Shown here one piece after another: positions 49,268-60,700 of a DNA stretch of 64,000 bases. The translations under genes were made by a program, and so were the position numbers. This DNA is from Boletus sp. NGJ. Its lineage: Eukaryota > Basidiomycota > Agaricomycetes > Boletales > Boletaceae. The notes under the pieces are model-generated. The model did not search any database, had not been told where the DNA came from, and worked only from the letters and a program-made list of their open reading frames with translations. Positions within the stretch are counted from its first letter, which is position 1. Each line of letters starts with the position of its first letter. Location: contig JAGTXK010000055.1 of assembly GCA_019096195.1 (NCBI GenBank), positions 620,001-684,000 of the forward strand. The letters run 5' to 3'.

Positions 49268-51279
49268 TCACGCCATTCTCGACACCCGAAGACCCTTTGC
49301 CTTCATCTGTCTTCGTCTTCCCTCTATGTGAACCATGAGCAAAACAGCGGGGTCCAACCAAGCCGACATGCGAACCTTTGATAAACGGTCTATCTTCTTC
49401 AGAGTCAAACGCGACCAGATCGTCCTCCACGACGGGCAACTCGACATCGAGTTCGTCTGCAACCTTTCCTCCCGTCTGAGCCTCTTGAACGCTTCTCTAC
49501 CCTGAACTTGGCAACAAAAAACCCATCCATGTTGTGCACATGGGGGTAGAAGCGCCGCGTCAACTGCATCGATGCGTTGAACATCTTCCCGCGATACGTT
49601 GTAAAACCCTCACGCCCGAATTCCAGCCCTGTGGAGACAAGTCTCACGTTCGGGCGCTTCCGCAATGCATAGTCCACAACCGCCTCGTTCTCATCTACCG
49701 TGACGGAACAGGTCGAGTAGACGAGGTAACCCCCTGACTTGGACTCGGGAGAGACGCTGTCGATAGCACACAAAATCAGTTGCTTTTGTAGATGGGCTAA
49801 AAGTTGAAAGTCGCGCTCAGACTGGAATGTAATTTAGAAAAAAGCCTTGTGAAAAACGAGACGACAGACGTCACCTTGTTGATCTTGACGCTCGAATCTT
49901 TGCTGATGACCCCTGTACCGCTGCACGGTGCATCCAGCAGAACCCGGTCGAATCCACCCATGACTTTGGGAAATTCCCGTCCGTCATATGAACAGACCGT
50001 CACGTTCCTGCAGCCCATGCGATGGATGTTTGCCGCGAGACTTTTCGTGCGAGCCTTGTTTGCATCGTTGGCAAAAACGTGTCCCGTATTTTGAAGAAGG
50101 GCAGCGATGTGTGTCGCTTTGCCCCCGGGTGCAGACGCCATATCAAGCACTCGCTCATTAGGTTGCGGAGCGAGGGCAATGACAGGAAGAAATGAAGACG
50201 CTGCTTGGAGCATGTAGTGTCCGGCGAGGTACTCGGGAGTTGCACCTTGAAATGCCCGAGGTGAAAACACAAACATACGACACATTCCACCACCTTACCA
50301 ATCGGTACAGAACTTTCGAATACTTGCAGCCCAACGTTTGTCCATTTTCCAATCGGTTCAAGGTTGACACCTCGGTTGATCAGTGCTTGGGCTAAATCTC
50401 GCCTTCGCGTTTTGAGAGTATTTGTGCGGATCGTGACTGGCCGAGGGACCTCGTTCGCTTCAAAAAATTCGATGGCCTGTTTCGGTTCAGATAACGCTGC
50501 GTGGGAGGGAAGACAAGGTTGGCATACCTCTGCCACTGGAAAGAGCTGGAACAATTTCTCGGCCAAGAAATCATTGTACCCGTAATAACTCGCAATATCT
50601 GAAAGCAGTTGCTCTACATATTCTGATCGTGATCTGAGGGAACGAGTCAGCATATGGCAATACAACAATTCATGGTGATAGACCTGTCCTTCTCTGCGAG
50701 TTTTTGAAAGTTGCAAAGTACTCTGACGCAATATCGCATTCGACGTTGTACGGCCTGCACGTCAGATACACCTTTCTTTTCTTCTTCTCTCTCCTCTGCA
50801 GTTGGCAAGTGGAATGGTTCACCCATCTCCTCATCCCCATCTTCCATACCTGCGTCCTCGTCCTCGTCCCCTTCTGCTAAAGCGGCATTCTGCAGCTCCT
50901 CCATGTCCAGTTCGGCTTCGTGGGCAGCTTCAGCATCCAATGCACGCGAGAGCTTCTCCATATTCCCCATCGTTACATGCTCGTCTTCCTCGCCGGAATC
51001 TTCGTCCGATGACGACCATAGTTCGTTTGGTTTCGAGGTGGATGGATCGGTTTCCGGGGATGCCTCTCGCGATGTATCAGACGATCTCTCTGGCTCTATC
51101 ACAGGCTTTTTGGTCTCCTTGGCGCGCTTTGCGGCCCTGGGGAGGGTGGGTTCTTCGAGCTCGGTGTCGACGGCGACATCTGCCTTGCGTTTTCCGAGTT
51201 TTTTAGGTGACGGTCGGGTTTTGGGATCGAGCAGCGGTGCTGGCGGCGCCTGCTTGTATTTTGCTCTTCTACCTCCCAT
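49268..51279 (-). CDS. NOP2: 25S rRNA cytosine-C5 methyltransferase Nop2 (NSUN1)
   Basis: Nucleolar methyltransferase needed for large-subunit ribosome assembly. Starts MGGRRAKYKQAPPAPLLDPK, then a basic/acidic N-terminal region (KKLGKRKADV; EDEDAGMEDGDEEMGEPFHL). Core blocks: YYGYNDFLAEKLFQLFPVAE, FFEANEVPRPVTIRTNTLKT, NRGVNLEPIGKWTNVGLQVF, GATPEYLAGHYMLQAASSFL, VLDMASAPGGKATHIAAL (SAM site), FDRVLLDAPCSGTGVISKD (motif IV PC) and YLVYSTCSVTVDENEAVVDY (motif VI TC, catalytic cysteine), then NMDGFFVAKFRVEKR. The end reads RRRQMKAKGLRVSRMA. Between VEKR and the acidic ELDVELPVVEDD the frame shifts: either a 36 nt intron with a weak GTTCAA donor or one extra base near 49458-49464. A 50 nt intron precedes the last exon. 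Confidence 0.92.
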
Positions 51280-51406
51280 GATGTGAACAACAAATTCGAG
51301 GAACTGCGATATTTTTCTTCCTTCCCTATTCGGAAGGTGGTAGAGTAGCGTACATGCGCCATGGCATTGCAAAAGAAAAAGGAAGAAAAAATAGTATTGA
51401 ATGCTT

Positions 51407-52127
51407 TCAACCAACTCTGAGCCCCAATGCAAACCCCACCACGAACGACGCTCTGGGTTGGAAATCGGCCGTCAAGAAATCCACAGTCCATCTCCATATC
51501 GACCACACGGTCGGTGGCCTCTTGTTTCCCAACGTGTCTGTGGTGTAGAACAGGTTCTCGAATCCAGACGCCATGCGCGCCCAGTCCACCTTGACGAGGG
51601 ACATGGAACCAAGATACTCGTGGAGCGTGGCACTCAGCCGATGTGACAGAATTCGAGTGGGGACTGACATACCTGGAGAACAACAAATAGCCCGCCGAAG
51701 AAAAATGCAACCATGCGTGCGCTCTTCTTGGCGAATACGCCCGCGCAGAGGCCACAAACGGTACCAAATGTCAGTTCGTACGCATTCACAGATGACTTTG
51801 GAGGAGGGGGGAACTGAGAGGGACTGGCTCGGGAAGGTGGTACGTCTTGAAGTAGACTCGGTCAGGATCAAGGCAGAGAATTATCCATACACTACACTCG
51901 CCATCACAGTGAAGGGTGGACGGGGTTGTCGAGGACGAGATTCCAAGAGCAGCACCAGCGATACCAGTCGCGGTCAAGAGCAAAGGCAGACTGCGTTGCG
52001 TGTGTCGTAGAACGGCTAGCCGTGTACCGAAATGTGCCGCGCTCGTATGTCGTTTCGAAGCTGCGGTGGATGACCGCAGGAACTGGGCAGAGCGTGGTCT
52101 GAGGCCGACGCGCAGAACGTAGGACAT
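51407..52127 (-). CDS. FUN14-family mitochondrial membrane protein
   Basis: FUN14-domain protein, probably in the mitochondrial outer membrane like FUNDC1, a mitophagy receptor in animals. The N-terminus MSYVLRVGLRPRSAQFLRSS is basic and presequence-like, then a small hydrophobic stretch (LLLTATGIAGAALGI). The FUN14 core is YELTFGTVCGLCAGVFAKKS followed by ARMVAFFFGGLFVVLQ, then VKVDWARMASGF, where VDW is conserved, and a final helix FQPRASFVVGFALGLRVG. Three or so introns. An LC3/Atg8-interaction motif was not evident, so a mitophagy role is only a family inference. It diverges from the proton-channel gene with 97 bp between starts. Confidence 0.85.
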
Positions 52128-52224
52128 CGTCCAGTGCTGAGGGATGTCCCAGCCACGTGATCGTAATTACAGCCTCTTCCATCCCAAAGGTTCTTGTACC
52201 GGCGCAGCTTGACCAGCAACCATC
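52128..52224. promoter_or_regulatory. Divergent promoter, FUN14 and proton-channel genes
   Basis: 97 bp between outward-facing start codons. No named motif recognised; role inferred from position. Confidence 0.45.
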
Positions 52225-53003
52225 ATGTCTGACCAGGACTTAGCTGAACAACAGCCACTGCTCCCAATCCCCTATGACAATCCCAGAAACGACGCCTCGT
52301 CCTCCTGGCGCGAGACTGTTGGGGGTGTCCTCGAGTCGCGGGGTTTACATACGTTCGTCCTGACATTGGTGCGGTCACACATACGTCTTCGCTTCACGCA
52401 TCTCCTGAATAATTTGACACACTCAAGATTGCTATTGACGCAGGTTGCGTTATTACAGACATAGCATATGGCTTCCTTGTCAATGGATGTGCCCCAGAAG
52501 GTCCAGAGGGACCAATTTGGCTAGAGGTCCTGGCCAACATATCCCTTGCTATTACCACGTTCTTTCTGGTTGAAATACCTCTCGCACTTTGGGCGTTCGG
52601 GATTAAAATTCTACCTGCCCTTATGTGGTGTTCCGCACGCACCCTTGCACTTATTTGACGCCATCATTGTGCTCACTACCTTTGTGCTCGAATTTGTGCT
52701 GAAAGGCAAAGAGCGGGAACTCGCCGAGCTACTCGTTATTCTCCGTCTATGGCGGCTCGTCAAGCTTGTTGGAGGTGAGATGTATAGTTTCTTCATTGAT
52801 TTTCTGTAGCTCACGGCTCCGAACAAGGAATCGCCATTGGGGCGGGAGAAGTCGAGGAACAAATTACTGAAGAACTCGAACAGACTAAAAGGCAACTCGA
52901 AGGTAGTACTGCAGCGCTTGCGAAAGCTCGTGAAGAGAATCGCAAACTTCGGGCCCGCGTAGTATGGTTGGAGACAGGAGGCTCCGAAGGCTCCGAGTCA
53001 TGA
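52225..53003 (+). CDS. HV1: Voltage-gated proton channel (Hv1-like), frame broken once
   Basis: Four-helix voltage-sensor protein without a pore domain, plus a C-terminal coiled coil, the plan of animal Hv1/VSOP. S1 has AIDAGCVITDIAYGFL with the aspartate expected to select protons. S2 is ISLAITTFFLVEIPLALWAF with a charge-transfer Phe/Glu pair. S3 is LHLFDAIIVLTTFVLEFVL, close to human FDAVVVV. S4 is LLVILRLWRLVKLVGG with the RxWRxxK pattern. The coiled coil (ITEELEQTKRQLEGS to ENRKLRARVVWLE) probably dimerises it. An intron joins LTL to AID. In the S2-S3 linker the frame shifts by one base within AAAA at 52606-52609; three As would give WAFGIKFYLPLCGVPHA. This may be an assembly error or a real lesion. 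Topology says plasma or internal membrane; unknown which. Confidence 0.85.
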
Positions 53004-53351
53004 GCCTGGGGAAATTGATTACCCCGGATACGCTCGCGGATGAATTACGATCGTTTTTTGTATTATGCTATCGATGCTTATCCACCTTCGTTCTGAATTG
53101 ACAAGCTTTACTCATTATTCAACAAGTGCTGTGATATATTCTACACGCCACGGCATTAACAGAAGTGACTAGCGATACAGATTCAAAGATACTACAAAAG
53201 TTCCCAGTAAGCAAATCACATGAAATCACAGTCCTCAAAGTCCCGGAATGCCCTGACAGAGTCCAGCCTGCCAGAATATTATGGTGAGGGGATCGGTTCC
53301 GTGTGGACAGTGACCCCCCTGACAACGCCCGCGCGTATCCACTCAGACAGA
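53004..53351. other. Intergenic between convergent HV1 and four-helix membrane protein genes
   Basis: 348 bp; both flanking genes end here. No gene recognised. Confidence 0.4.
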
Positions 53352-54585
53352 CTAGGACGCGGGATAGGCAGGTCTGGGTTGGCAATCTCTTGCGGGAACA
53401 CAGTGGACGTTCGCGGCGTTGGGGTCAGATACGATGAATGGGCCCTCGTATCCCGCCATTCGCTGACCTCCACAGAATGGGAATCCCTCAATGTCAAGAC
53501 CTGTCTCGAACGGGTCCTTGGCGGGGGGAGCCAAGACCATGGGTGGCGCCCTGCGCTGAGGCAGTGGCCTCGCAAAGGGGTTATCGACGCCACGGCGAAT
53601 TGCTTGCATGCGAGCCCAGGCAGGTCGAGCAGAGTCGACGGACTGACGGCCCCTCGTGAACAAGATAGGGCCGGACGATACGGGTTGACGCTCGGTACGG
53701 GACAACTTCTCCCACCGCTCTGCAATATACTTTGAGACGGCACAGTCTGCCTCGCTCGAGGTCGTTTTCGCATGCTTCTCGGTAGGTGCACGTAAGGTGG
53801 TCACGGGGGCATCTGGACGGAACCACGGAACATGAGGTACGGGTATGATCCATATGTCCGGAAAAGATATGGCGTGGGTGGCAGAGGCGACACAGATCGT
53901 GAGACAGTATGAGAGGACTGGACAGATCTGTCAGCGGCGTTTGGATCCGGTTCGTAAATAGGGACGTACTGATGAACGTGACCAGCCAACTGATGTGAAC
54001 CAACAAGGAAGACGATGCACACATTGCCCACGGCACTGGCATCAAGAGTGGCGTGAGTGGCAGTCTAACGCACAATCACGCAACTTACGGTGCATCTGGC
54101 AGTGCGTGGATGGGTTATCCACCGTCACACCAATGCTGGCAGCTACAGCCCTCACATTAGTCACAATGATTAAACCCGAAGAAAAGGCTCACCTAGCTGG
54201 AAGATGCTCATCAACACCGTCCAGGTACACTCGACTCTCACGTGTGCAGGTCTTGCCCTCGCACAGATCAGTTCGGCGAGGTACGCCCTAACCCAAAAAA
54301 AAAAAAAAACGTTTGCTTCGATACGCGTGAACAGACAACTTTGAGCGATCACGTACATGGACACGAGCCCAAGGATAAAGACGGAGCTCATGAGGAGGAA
54401 CACGGACGCGCCTGGCGCTGGAAAGTACGAGTCAGTATCGGATTACCTCAAAGGCAAGGCTTCTCACCCGACATTCCGGAGGACTTGGCTACTGCAACGT
54501 TCCACGACGCGAATACAAGGATGAGGGCGTTGAAATACGTGAGGAGTGCTTCGAGCATATCAGCCAAAGCAGGAAAAATACTCAT
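53352..54585 (-). CDS. Four-helix membrane protein, MARVEL-like, with long cytosolic tail
   Basis: Exons splice to MSIFPALADMLEALLTYFNA followed by LILVFASWNVAVAKSSG (helix 1), APGASVFLLMSSVFILGLVS (helix 2), VECTWTVLMSIFQLAVAASI (helix 3), and VCASSSLLVHISWLVTFI (helix 4). A tail then begins near IPVPHVPWFRPDAP and runs through CAVSKYIAERWEKLSRTERQ to PRPAYPAS. The four-helix plan with a conserved Glu/Trp in helix 3 resembles a family common in mushrooms and related to MARVEL-type proteins. The tail is Pro/Arg-rich. A T14 run (54296-54309 on the plus strand as A14) lies just before one acceptor. Function unknown. A similar gene lies at 55792-57319, with DAD4 between them. Start chosen at the ATG opening helix 1. 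Confidence 0.65.
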
Positions 54586-55271
54586 GTGTTCGCTCACCGA
54601 AACAGACAGAACGGATGACAAGAAAGGGATTGTGCATCGCGTCCAGTGGCGTTCGGAGAGCGTTGCAGACTTGACGTTCGTGAAAGAGCAAATCTCTATA
54701 TGGACAAAGGCGAGATATGAGGGACTGGGCAGGACGAGAAGGCCTTGAAGGAATTAGACGGCCAGCCTCTGTAAGTAATTAGAAGTAGTTGGTCCACCAG
54801 AGACGGAGGGCCCAATACACGGAATGGGCCCTCAATAAGTATCGAGTCCATATTGTTGGTATGCGGCTACGGGCGTGAACGGGGAGAACAAGAACAATAA
54901 AATGCCTCCCGGCTCGGGCAAGTCAGAGAACAATAACTTGGCTTAGACGACATTGTCTAGAAAAGGAAGGCACTTCAACGGACCCATTCCACGCCGTACT
55001 ACCGCCAGGCATGACAATAAACGATGTATTCAATAGACAGAATGAAGCGTACGGATACGCTCAGCTCGTCCACTAACGATATTCATATTTGCTCTAGCAT
55101 GGGTCCGTGCCAAGAGAGAGATACTGGATCGCGAGGAGGAGCTTGACAATAGAAATAACAACCGAGTCCGCGGTGTGAGCCAGTCACGCAAATACACACG
55201 CACTACAGCCGCTTCCCCCACGAGGTGCACGGTGCCATATATCAAAAGAGCCGCATCATGATCTTGATCTT
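54586..55271. other. Intergenic: promoter of membrane gene and DAD4 3' region
   Basis: 686 bp without a recognised gene. Contains a short perfect palindromic hairpin at 54806-54833. A reverse-strand open frame at 55030-55275 overlaps the last DAD4 codons but resembles nothing. Confidence 0.4.
54806..54833. repeat. Perfect 9 bp inverted repeat with 10 nt loop
   Basis: GAGGGCCCA and TGGGCCCTC flank a 10 nt loop about 220 bp upstream of the membrane-protein start. It could be a dimeric factor site or a hairpin in a leader. No known factor is assigned. Confidence 0.6.
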
Positions 55272-55586
55272 TCAAGGCTTGAACTCTTGCTTGGTCGCCT
55301 CCAGATTGTACTGTACGTTCTTTCGGTACTTGGTAGCTAGATCAGCCGCGACCTTGACAGAGGCATTGGCTCGCAGTATTTCCTGATCACCATGGGAATA
55401 CGATTTTGATGAGGACAGCATCGGGACGTACTTCGACACAGTGGTTCAACTCAAGAATCATCTCTGTACACGCAGACTGAACGGGCGTCAGACAAAGCAG
55501 AAGATGAAGACTGAGCGACCACAAACAGCATTCTTTAAAATCCTCTCGAGCAATGCTGCTTGACGCTCAGCGTGTGGATTCTCCAT
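55272..55586 (-). CDS. DAD4: DASH/Dam1 complex subunit Dad4
   Basis: Kinetochore protein of the Dam1/DASH ring, which couples chromosomes to microtubules in fungi. Three tiny exons splice to 71 residues: MENPHAERQAALLERILKNA, then SACTEMILELNHCVE, then EILRANASVKVAADLATKYR and finally NVQYNLEATKQEFKP. Yeast Dad4 is 72 residues and shares the opening MENPHxExQ, the leucine pattern, and the ending RRNVQxxLEAT. Introns (GTTTGT...TTCAG, about 50 nt, and GTACGT...ATCAG, about 49 nt) are phase 0. Because each exon is under 110 bases, no long open frame marks the gene. It sits between two four-helix membrane genes on the same strand. Confidence 0.93.
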
Positions 55587-55791
55587 CTTGACCGCGTGAA
55601 CAAGGAGCGGTTGCCATCTAAATTATTATTCGTGTGATCTCGACAGGCGACAAATACGGTACTGCACCCGGTTCGTAGCAGTCCTCCCCAACCCTTGCTA
55701 GAAAGTTAATCTTTAATCGGACCACGCTATACACTTTACACAAGGCGTTGCAGCAGGACTATCCAAGCCCGAGTTATCTCACAATACACAT

Positions 55792-57319
55792 TCAACAGCG
55801 CCCGATTTCATAATTACTGATGCCGGATAAATCCAACGGTGCCGGCCGATGGACACTTTCCACGGAAGGCACCCTCAGCCTGGGTCCTGAAGGCCGCCTC
55901 GGACGAGGTTGTGTAACCGTGTCAGTGGGCACGGAAGCCCGTTCCGTCGTTACCATATACCTATTGGGGAACTCAAAAGCGCTAGGCGGAGGTGACTGGC
56001 GCATGTGCTTGGGCTTGACAGGCAGTTGCATGACATCTTGTCGCGGCCAATCACCCAGTGGAGGCGGCGAGGGCAAGGAACTGCTCTTGCTTGGCACCGG
56101 TGGGGGACCAGCTGAGCTCGAGTATGCGATCGATGACACAAGTGTCTGTGGCGGATCGAACTGGCTTTGCATCAGCGAATGCACATTCCCTGTGTCTTTG
56201 GGCAAGGCAGGCATAGGTTTCATGAACAACGGTGGTATAATTGGCGCCACTGCCAAGGGGGGAAGAGGGGTTGCCTCGGGGAGATTCGACGCATGGGGGA
56301 TATCCATCTGCTCAGGTCCCGCCAACACAGGGCGAAAGGGTTCTATCTCATACTCGGAACTGAGACCCCCGCGGCGATAGAAAGTCTGGACCGGATAAGA
56401 ACGCACGGGTTGAGGGGTATAGATGTCTATGCTGGCACGTTTTTTCAACGCGGGAGTCAAGGGCGATTTTGGTGTACTTGGAAGAGGGGGATATTGCCGC
56501 AGAACCGTTACACGAAGGGTACGAACATCAGTAACCCAGATCGTTGTGCCTTCGTGATGTCGAGACATGATAAGGAACACGAGAGCCAAAAGGTAAATGA
56601 AGACTACAATCCATGTTAATGAGTCACTAGGGCCGGATGAATGGTATGGCTGACGCATGATGTTGCACATCCAGATAAATGCAAGGAGCACACGTTCCGA
56701 AGTGCATACGGCCTCTCGGAGCAGGGTACCTAACCTCAAAAGTCAGACCGTACCAGGATCTGAAGTGGGTCACATACCTTGGGTCGAACACGGTATGCTG
56801 GAATTGATTGCAATCAAAGCGGCACCACCAGCTATCGAAGCACCATGAGCCCACGAGTGGAACAAGTGATGGAAGGCGAACCAAGTTCCATGACCCAGAA
56901 AAGGGCTACCCATGCAAACTCAAACCACACGCGGGTCGTCACTGCGTTGATGCACAACAATTCAACGAAAACACTGGCGTTCTATGAGTCAATCAAGACT
57001 CGTGCTGGAGCTAGAGACGCACAGGGTAAAGATTGAGAGAAGCGAAAATGCACTCAGGAAGATGAGATAAACATCAAGTTGTACTGAAGGAACGGTTGAG
57101 TCTGCAGTGATTCAAAGCGGTCACAACTTACATGCTTGGGTAAAGCGAACGAGACTAAAGTTCCAGACGGCGATGCTGCATGTGACAGCATTACATATTG
57201 TAAACAGACCTGTCAGACAGTGCCAGTTCAGCGGGGAGTGTCAACCCAAAGTGGAAAGAAATACCAAAGACGATATAACGGAGGATGAGGAAGTTGTTTA
57301 CGCCTTTCATTCCTGCCAT
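55792..57319 (-). CDS. MARVEL-like four-helix protein with Pro-rich tail
   Basis: Small exons splice to MAGMKGVNNFLILRYIVFGL (helix 1 start), TICNAVTCSIAVWNFSLVRF, QLDVYLIFLSAFSLLSIFTL (helix 2), TTRVWFEFAWVALFWVMEL (helix 3; F/W-E at its start) and LLAFIWMCNI continuing after an intron into VVFIYLLALVFLIM (helix 4). The pattern of four helices with RVWFExxWV in the third is common in mushroom MARVEL-type proteins. The roughly 230-residue cytosolic tail is rich in Pro and Ser, with PxxP-like stretches (PPPVPSKSSSLPSPPP), and could bind SH3 or WW domains. It ends SNYEIGRC. Function unknown; a related plan is seen in the gene at 53352-54585. Confidence 0.75.
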
Positions 57320-57738
57320 AGCAACATGTGGAACCTTGGAAGGTGAAAGAACGAGGTGCGCGGGGCGGGGCGAGGTGGGTGAAAGGTGTGGGTACCTGCA
57401 AAGAGCCAGCTTTGCTTTGATAGTCCGTGAACGTGACGGACGATACCCCCGCCCAAGGCTGTGTGGGATGGGAACATGATTCTCACTTATTATAAAAAAG
57501 GGACAGCGTTACCACCAGGCCATCAGCGATTGACTTGGACCTTGGCCCAGTGCTATGTACATACGTAAAATAAGCAGACAAGAATACAGCACAATCAATA
57601 TCAGTAGGATGAGCGTAAGTAGCAGACCAACAATCAGACGAGATGTCCTTGCAATAAAGTATACGCGTGACGAACATACATCGTGAACCCGCGCAGCGAG
57701 GAGTCCCGAACGGATTCAGATCAGCTTTGCATTACAGA
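57320..57738. other. Intergenic: MARVEL-like promoter and PP4 subunit 3' region
   Basis: 419 bp. Includes a G-rich patch (about 57358-57380 on the plus strand) shortly upstream of the MARVEL-like start. No gene recognised. Confidence 0.4.
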
Positions 57739-60700
57739 TTAGCGTGGGTCTCGTCCAGCGGAGGCGCCAAGGGCTCGATGTATCATAGGCGGCGGGCGAG
57801 AGAATATCTCGAACGGTCCAGTGCGATCCGAATAGGCCGGCTGATCCACAGGAGAGGGTACATAGGATCTCACCTCTGCAGAGCAATCCGTACGCAATCG
57901 GTCTACCAACGCGACTACCGGCTGTGGAACGTGAGCAGGACACCGTGCAACTTTATCTGAGTCGCCCCAGTTAGTACACCTGACCCATTTTCGTGATTTA
58001 TACGAACCAAAAAGACAACCAGCAAGACGAGCGACGCCGATTCGGACACCAACGATGCCGTCACTGGCGAGTTGTTCAAGGGCTTGCCAATTGCTTCGAT
58101 CTTCCAAGTAGTTATCCACTTGAGAACACGAAGCCAATGCTTGCTGGCAGGCAACATATCTGATGCGTCACTCTGAGTAACGTCGAATCTACTAGTCAAG
58201 TTACGTACGTCATGCGTTTCCGAAATGAAGAGGCATAGGCCAATTGCAGGATATCACGCCGCAGTCGATCCAGAACAGACCTCCACGGTCCATCTTCTCG
58301 CTGCATGCACATGACCTGGACAACCTTTGAGGTGACGAAATATGGTTAACTAAACTTGCTCACCACGGATATCGAGACCTCTCGGACGGCTCCAAAGTCA
58401 TCTTCTAGGCCCCATTTGAGGATTTGATGAACGTATTCTGGACAGGCCGGTGCGCCGGCAAGGTCAGGGATGATTTTGATGATACCCTCTCTGGCCCTCC
58501 AGTTGCGTAACCATCCCTCCTCCCATATTTTGATCAAACCAGAAAAGATACTATCCCTCGCCTCGCCTTCCCCTAGCGCGTTAATGAGGAGAGGAAGTGC
58601 TTCGATAGCCTTCAACCGTATGTCACCGTCTTCTGTACATCGCATGGCGTCCCACCATACATCGACAAGATCGCGCCGAGCGTTCTCTGGGCCAATGACC
58701 TTGGCCAGTTCGCCCAGGCTCGCTGTCAAAGTCTTGCGAACCTTCGTTGACCTATTCTGAGACAGGGTAAGGTACAAACTGCGCAGCTCTCCCCATCGGG
58801 CTCGACCCAATGTGAGCGCGACAGCAGGATAGTTGAATGCACATGCTAGGGGGCGAACAGGATCATCATAAAATAAATCTAATTTAGACGGAGCTTGTTT
58901 GGGCTGTCAGAGACTTGACAAAGGGGGTTCGAGTGACGTGCCTCACCAAAGGAAAGGGGAACCGGGGGAGCCATGGTCCGAAGATTTGGATGGTTTTCTT
59001 GACGTCCGAGAAATAGCGAAAGGAGTTCATCTGGTGGGCCATATTCGTCTGCATGGAAGGAATACAATACCTCCCCAAGGGCCTCGAGCACCCCAGAGCG
59101 AACAGCTGGGGACTCGTCCCGCGAGAGCGGCACAATGGTTGAAAGAGCAACAGAACGCCGCAAGGCGGGAGTGAGGCGGGAAAGCACGGCTGGGAGTGCG
59201 AACAGGGAAGAATGACGCACGTGCCAGATCGTATCTTTGCGCAGGGTTTCGAACAGCGGAAGCTAAAGAAGAAATTTTGGATGCGTCGACTAAATCAGGA
59301 CGTAAGCAATACGCACAAGTGCTGACACAACTAATTCTTCAGGTATTACTTTGGCGAGCGCGCCGAGTGCGAAAGAAGCTTCTCGTCTCACCCAGTGTAC
59401 TGGATCCTTGCCGGTTCGCTCGACTTCTCGTACAAAGGCGCGCTTGGCGTCTAACCGAAGGGAACCTGACCACCAGATAAGAGGTGAATAGAGTATCCCG
59501 TATACGACATACCGTCTGCCGCTACGGCAGCTATCAAACTCATACTAGACAACCGACCCACAGCTGCCTGCTCCCCAGGGTCAAGATCTTCATCTGCTTC
59601 TCCACCTTCTTGCCGTGTAGATCGGTGGTCTGACTGGGGCATTCCGTTTGGGAGGTCGGCATCCTCTGCGGTAGGTAGCATCCCTATGCATGTTGTCTCT
59701 GATCGGAGCGCGATACCGACCATGGGTGAAGGATCTCGACACGAAGGCTCGGGAGTCAGCTGGAACGGAGGGACACTGAGTGGTGGTGACAAGAAACCTC
59801 CGGATGTAGTCGCAACGGGCGATGAGGTAGGGGATTGATGCGATGAAGGATGAGGGAAATATGGATTCACTGAGGGTTGGTCGCTTGCCAAGAAACTTGA
59901 TGTAGAATGTGGACCTTCTGAAATGTCTCCAGCAGGCGTACGGGCGGTCGCGTCGTACCATATCTCTGCAATATCCTCATCCTCGACTGACGCGTCTAGG
60001 CGCCCGATTCCGATGACGAGTTGATGTATGAGCTCTTCTTCAAACATTTGTCGTTGTATTCGGCCAAAGAGTGGGTGACTGGTATGCGAGGGTTGGGCAG
60101 ATTCTTCTGCATCGTCTGCGTTTCGAATGCGGCAAAGCAAATCGACGACAGCACACCTAGCAGGGCCACTGACCATGCCGTTCGGACTGAGGAGAAGAGT
60201 TCCAAGAATGGGAGTGAATGCCTGTACGGATATCGAGGTCAGGTCATTGCCGTCCTGCTGTCGGGAGAGAGGGACGATTCCGGGATCTGGAGGTTCCTCC
60301 ACAAGAAGACAGTGCTAGGTCGGATATCAGCTGGACAAGCAGAACGAGGCAAACATGTTGGAATACCGTCAGAAACCACCACAGTATCTCGACCAGCTCG
60401 GAGGCGAATGCCTCTTTTACGGTTTCGTCTGAGTAAGGTGTCAGGTGCGTATGGAGGGGTCAAGAGTGCGGGTACCTTCGTCCATTGCCAAGCTTGGGAG
60501 AAGAGGCAGGACGTACTCTGCTGCTTCGTGGGGGGTCACGCTAGCGAGAAAGGCAGAGAGGGCATGGGAAATGAAGACACTGTGATACCGATGTGAAGTT
60601 GTATGGGAATAGACATTGTCGCTGTGCGTACCGGTGATGTGCAGATCTACTACGAGAAAAAAGGTATATCTTTTCAAGCGTGCTCAGACCTTCGTCGTCT

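Noticed and set aside
50711-51286. 191-codon Ser-rich open frame on the plus strand
   Set aside because: Antisense to the acidic N-terminal region of NOP2; the Ser bias mirrors Glu/Asp codons.
57690-57720. CCCGAACGGATTCAGATC, looked like part of a tRNA
   Set aside because: No cloverleaf could be drawn and the stretch is downstream of the PP4-subunit stop.
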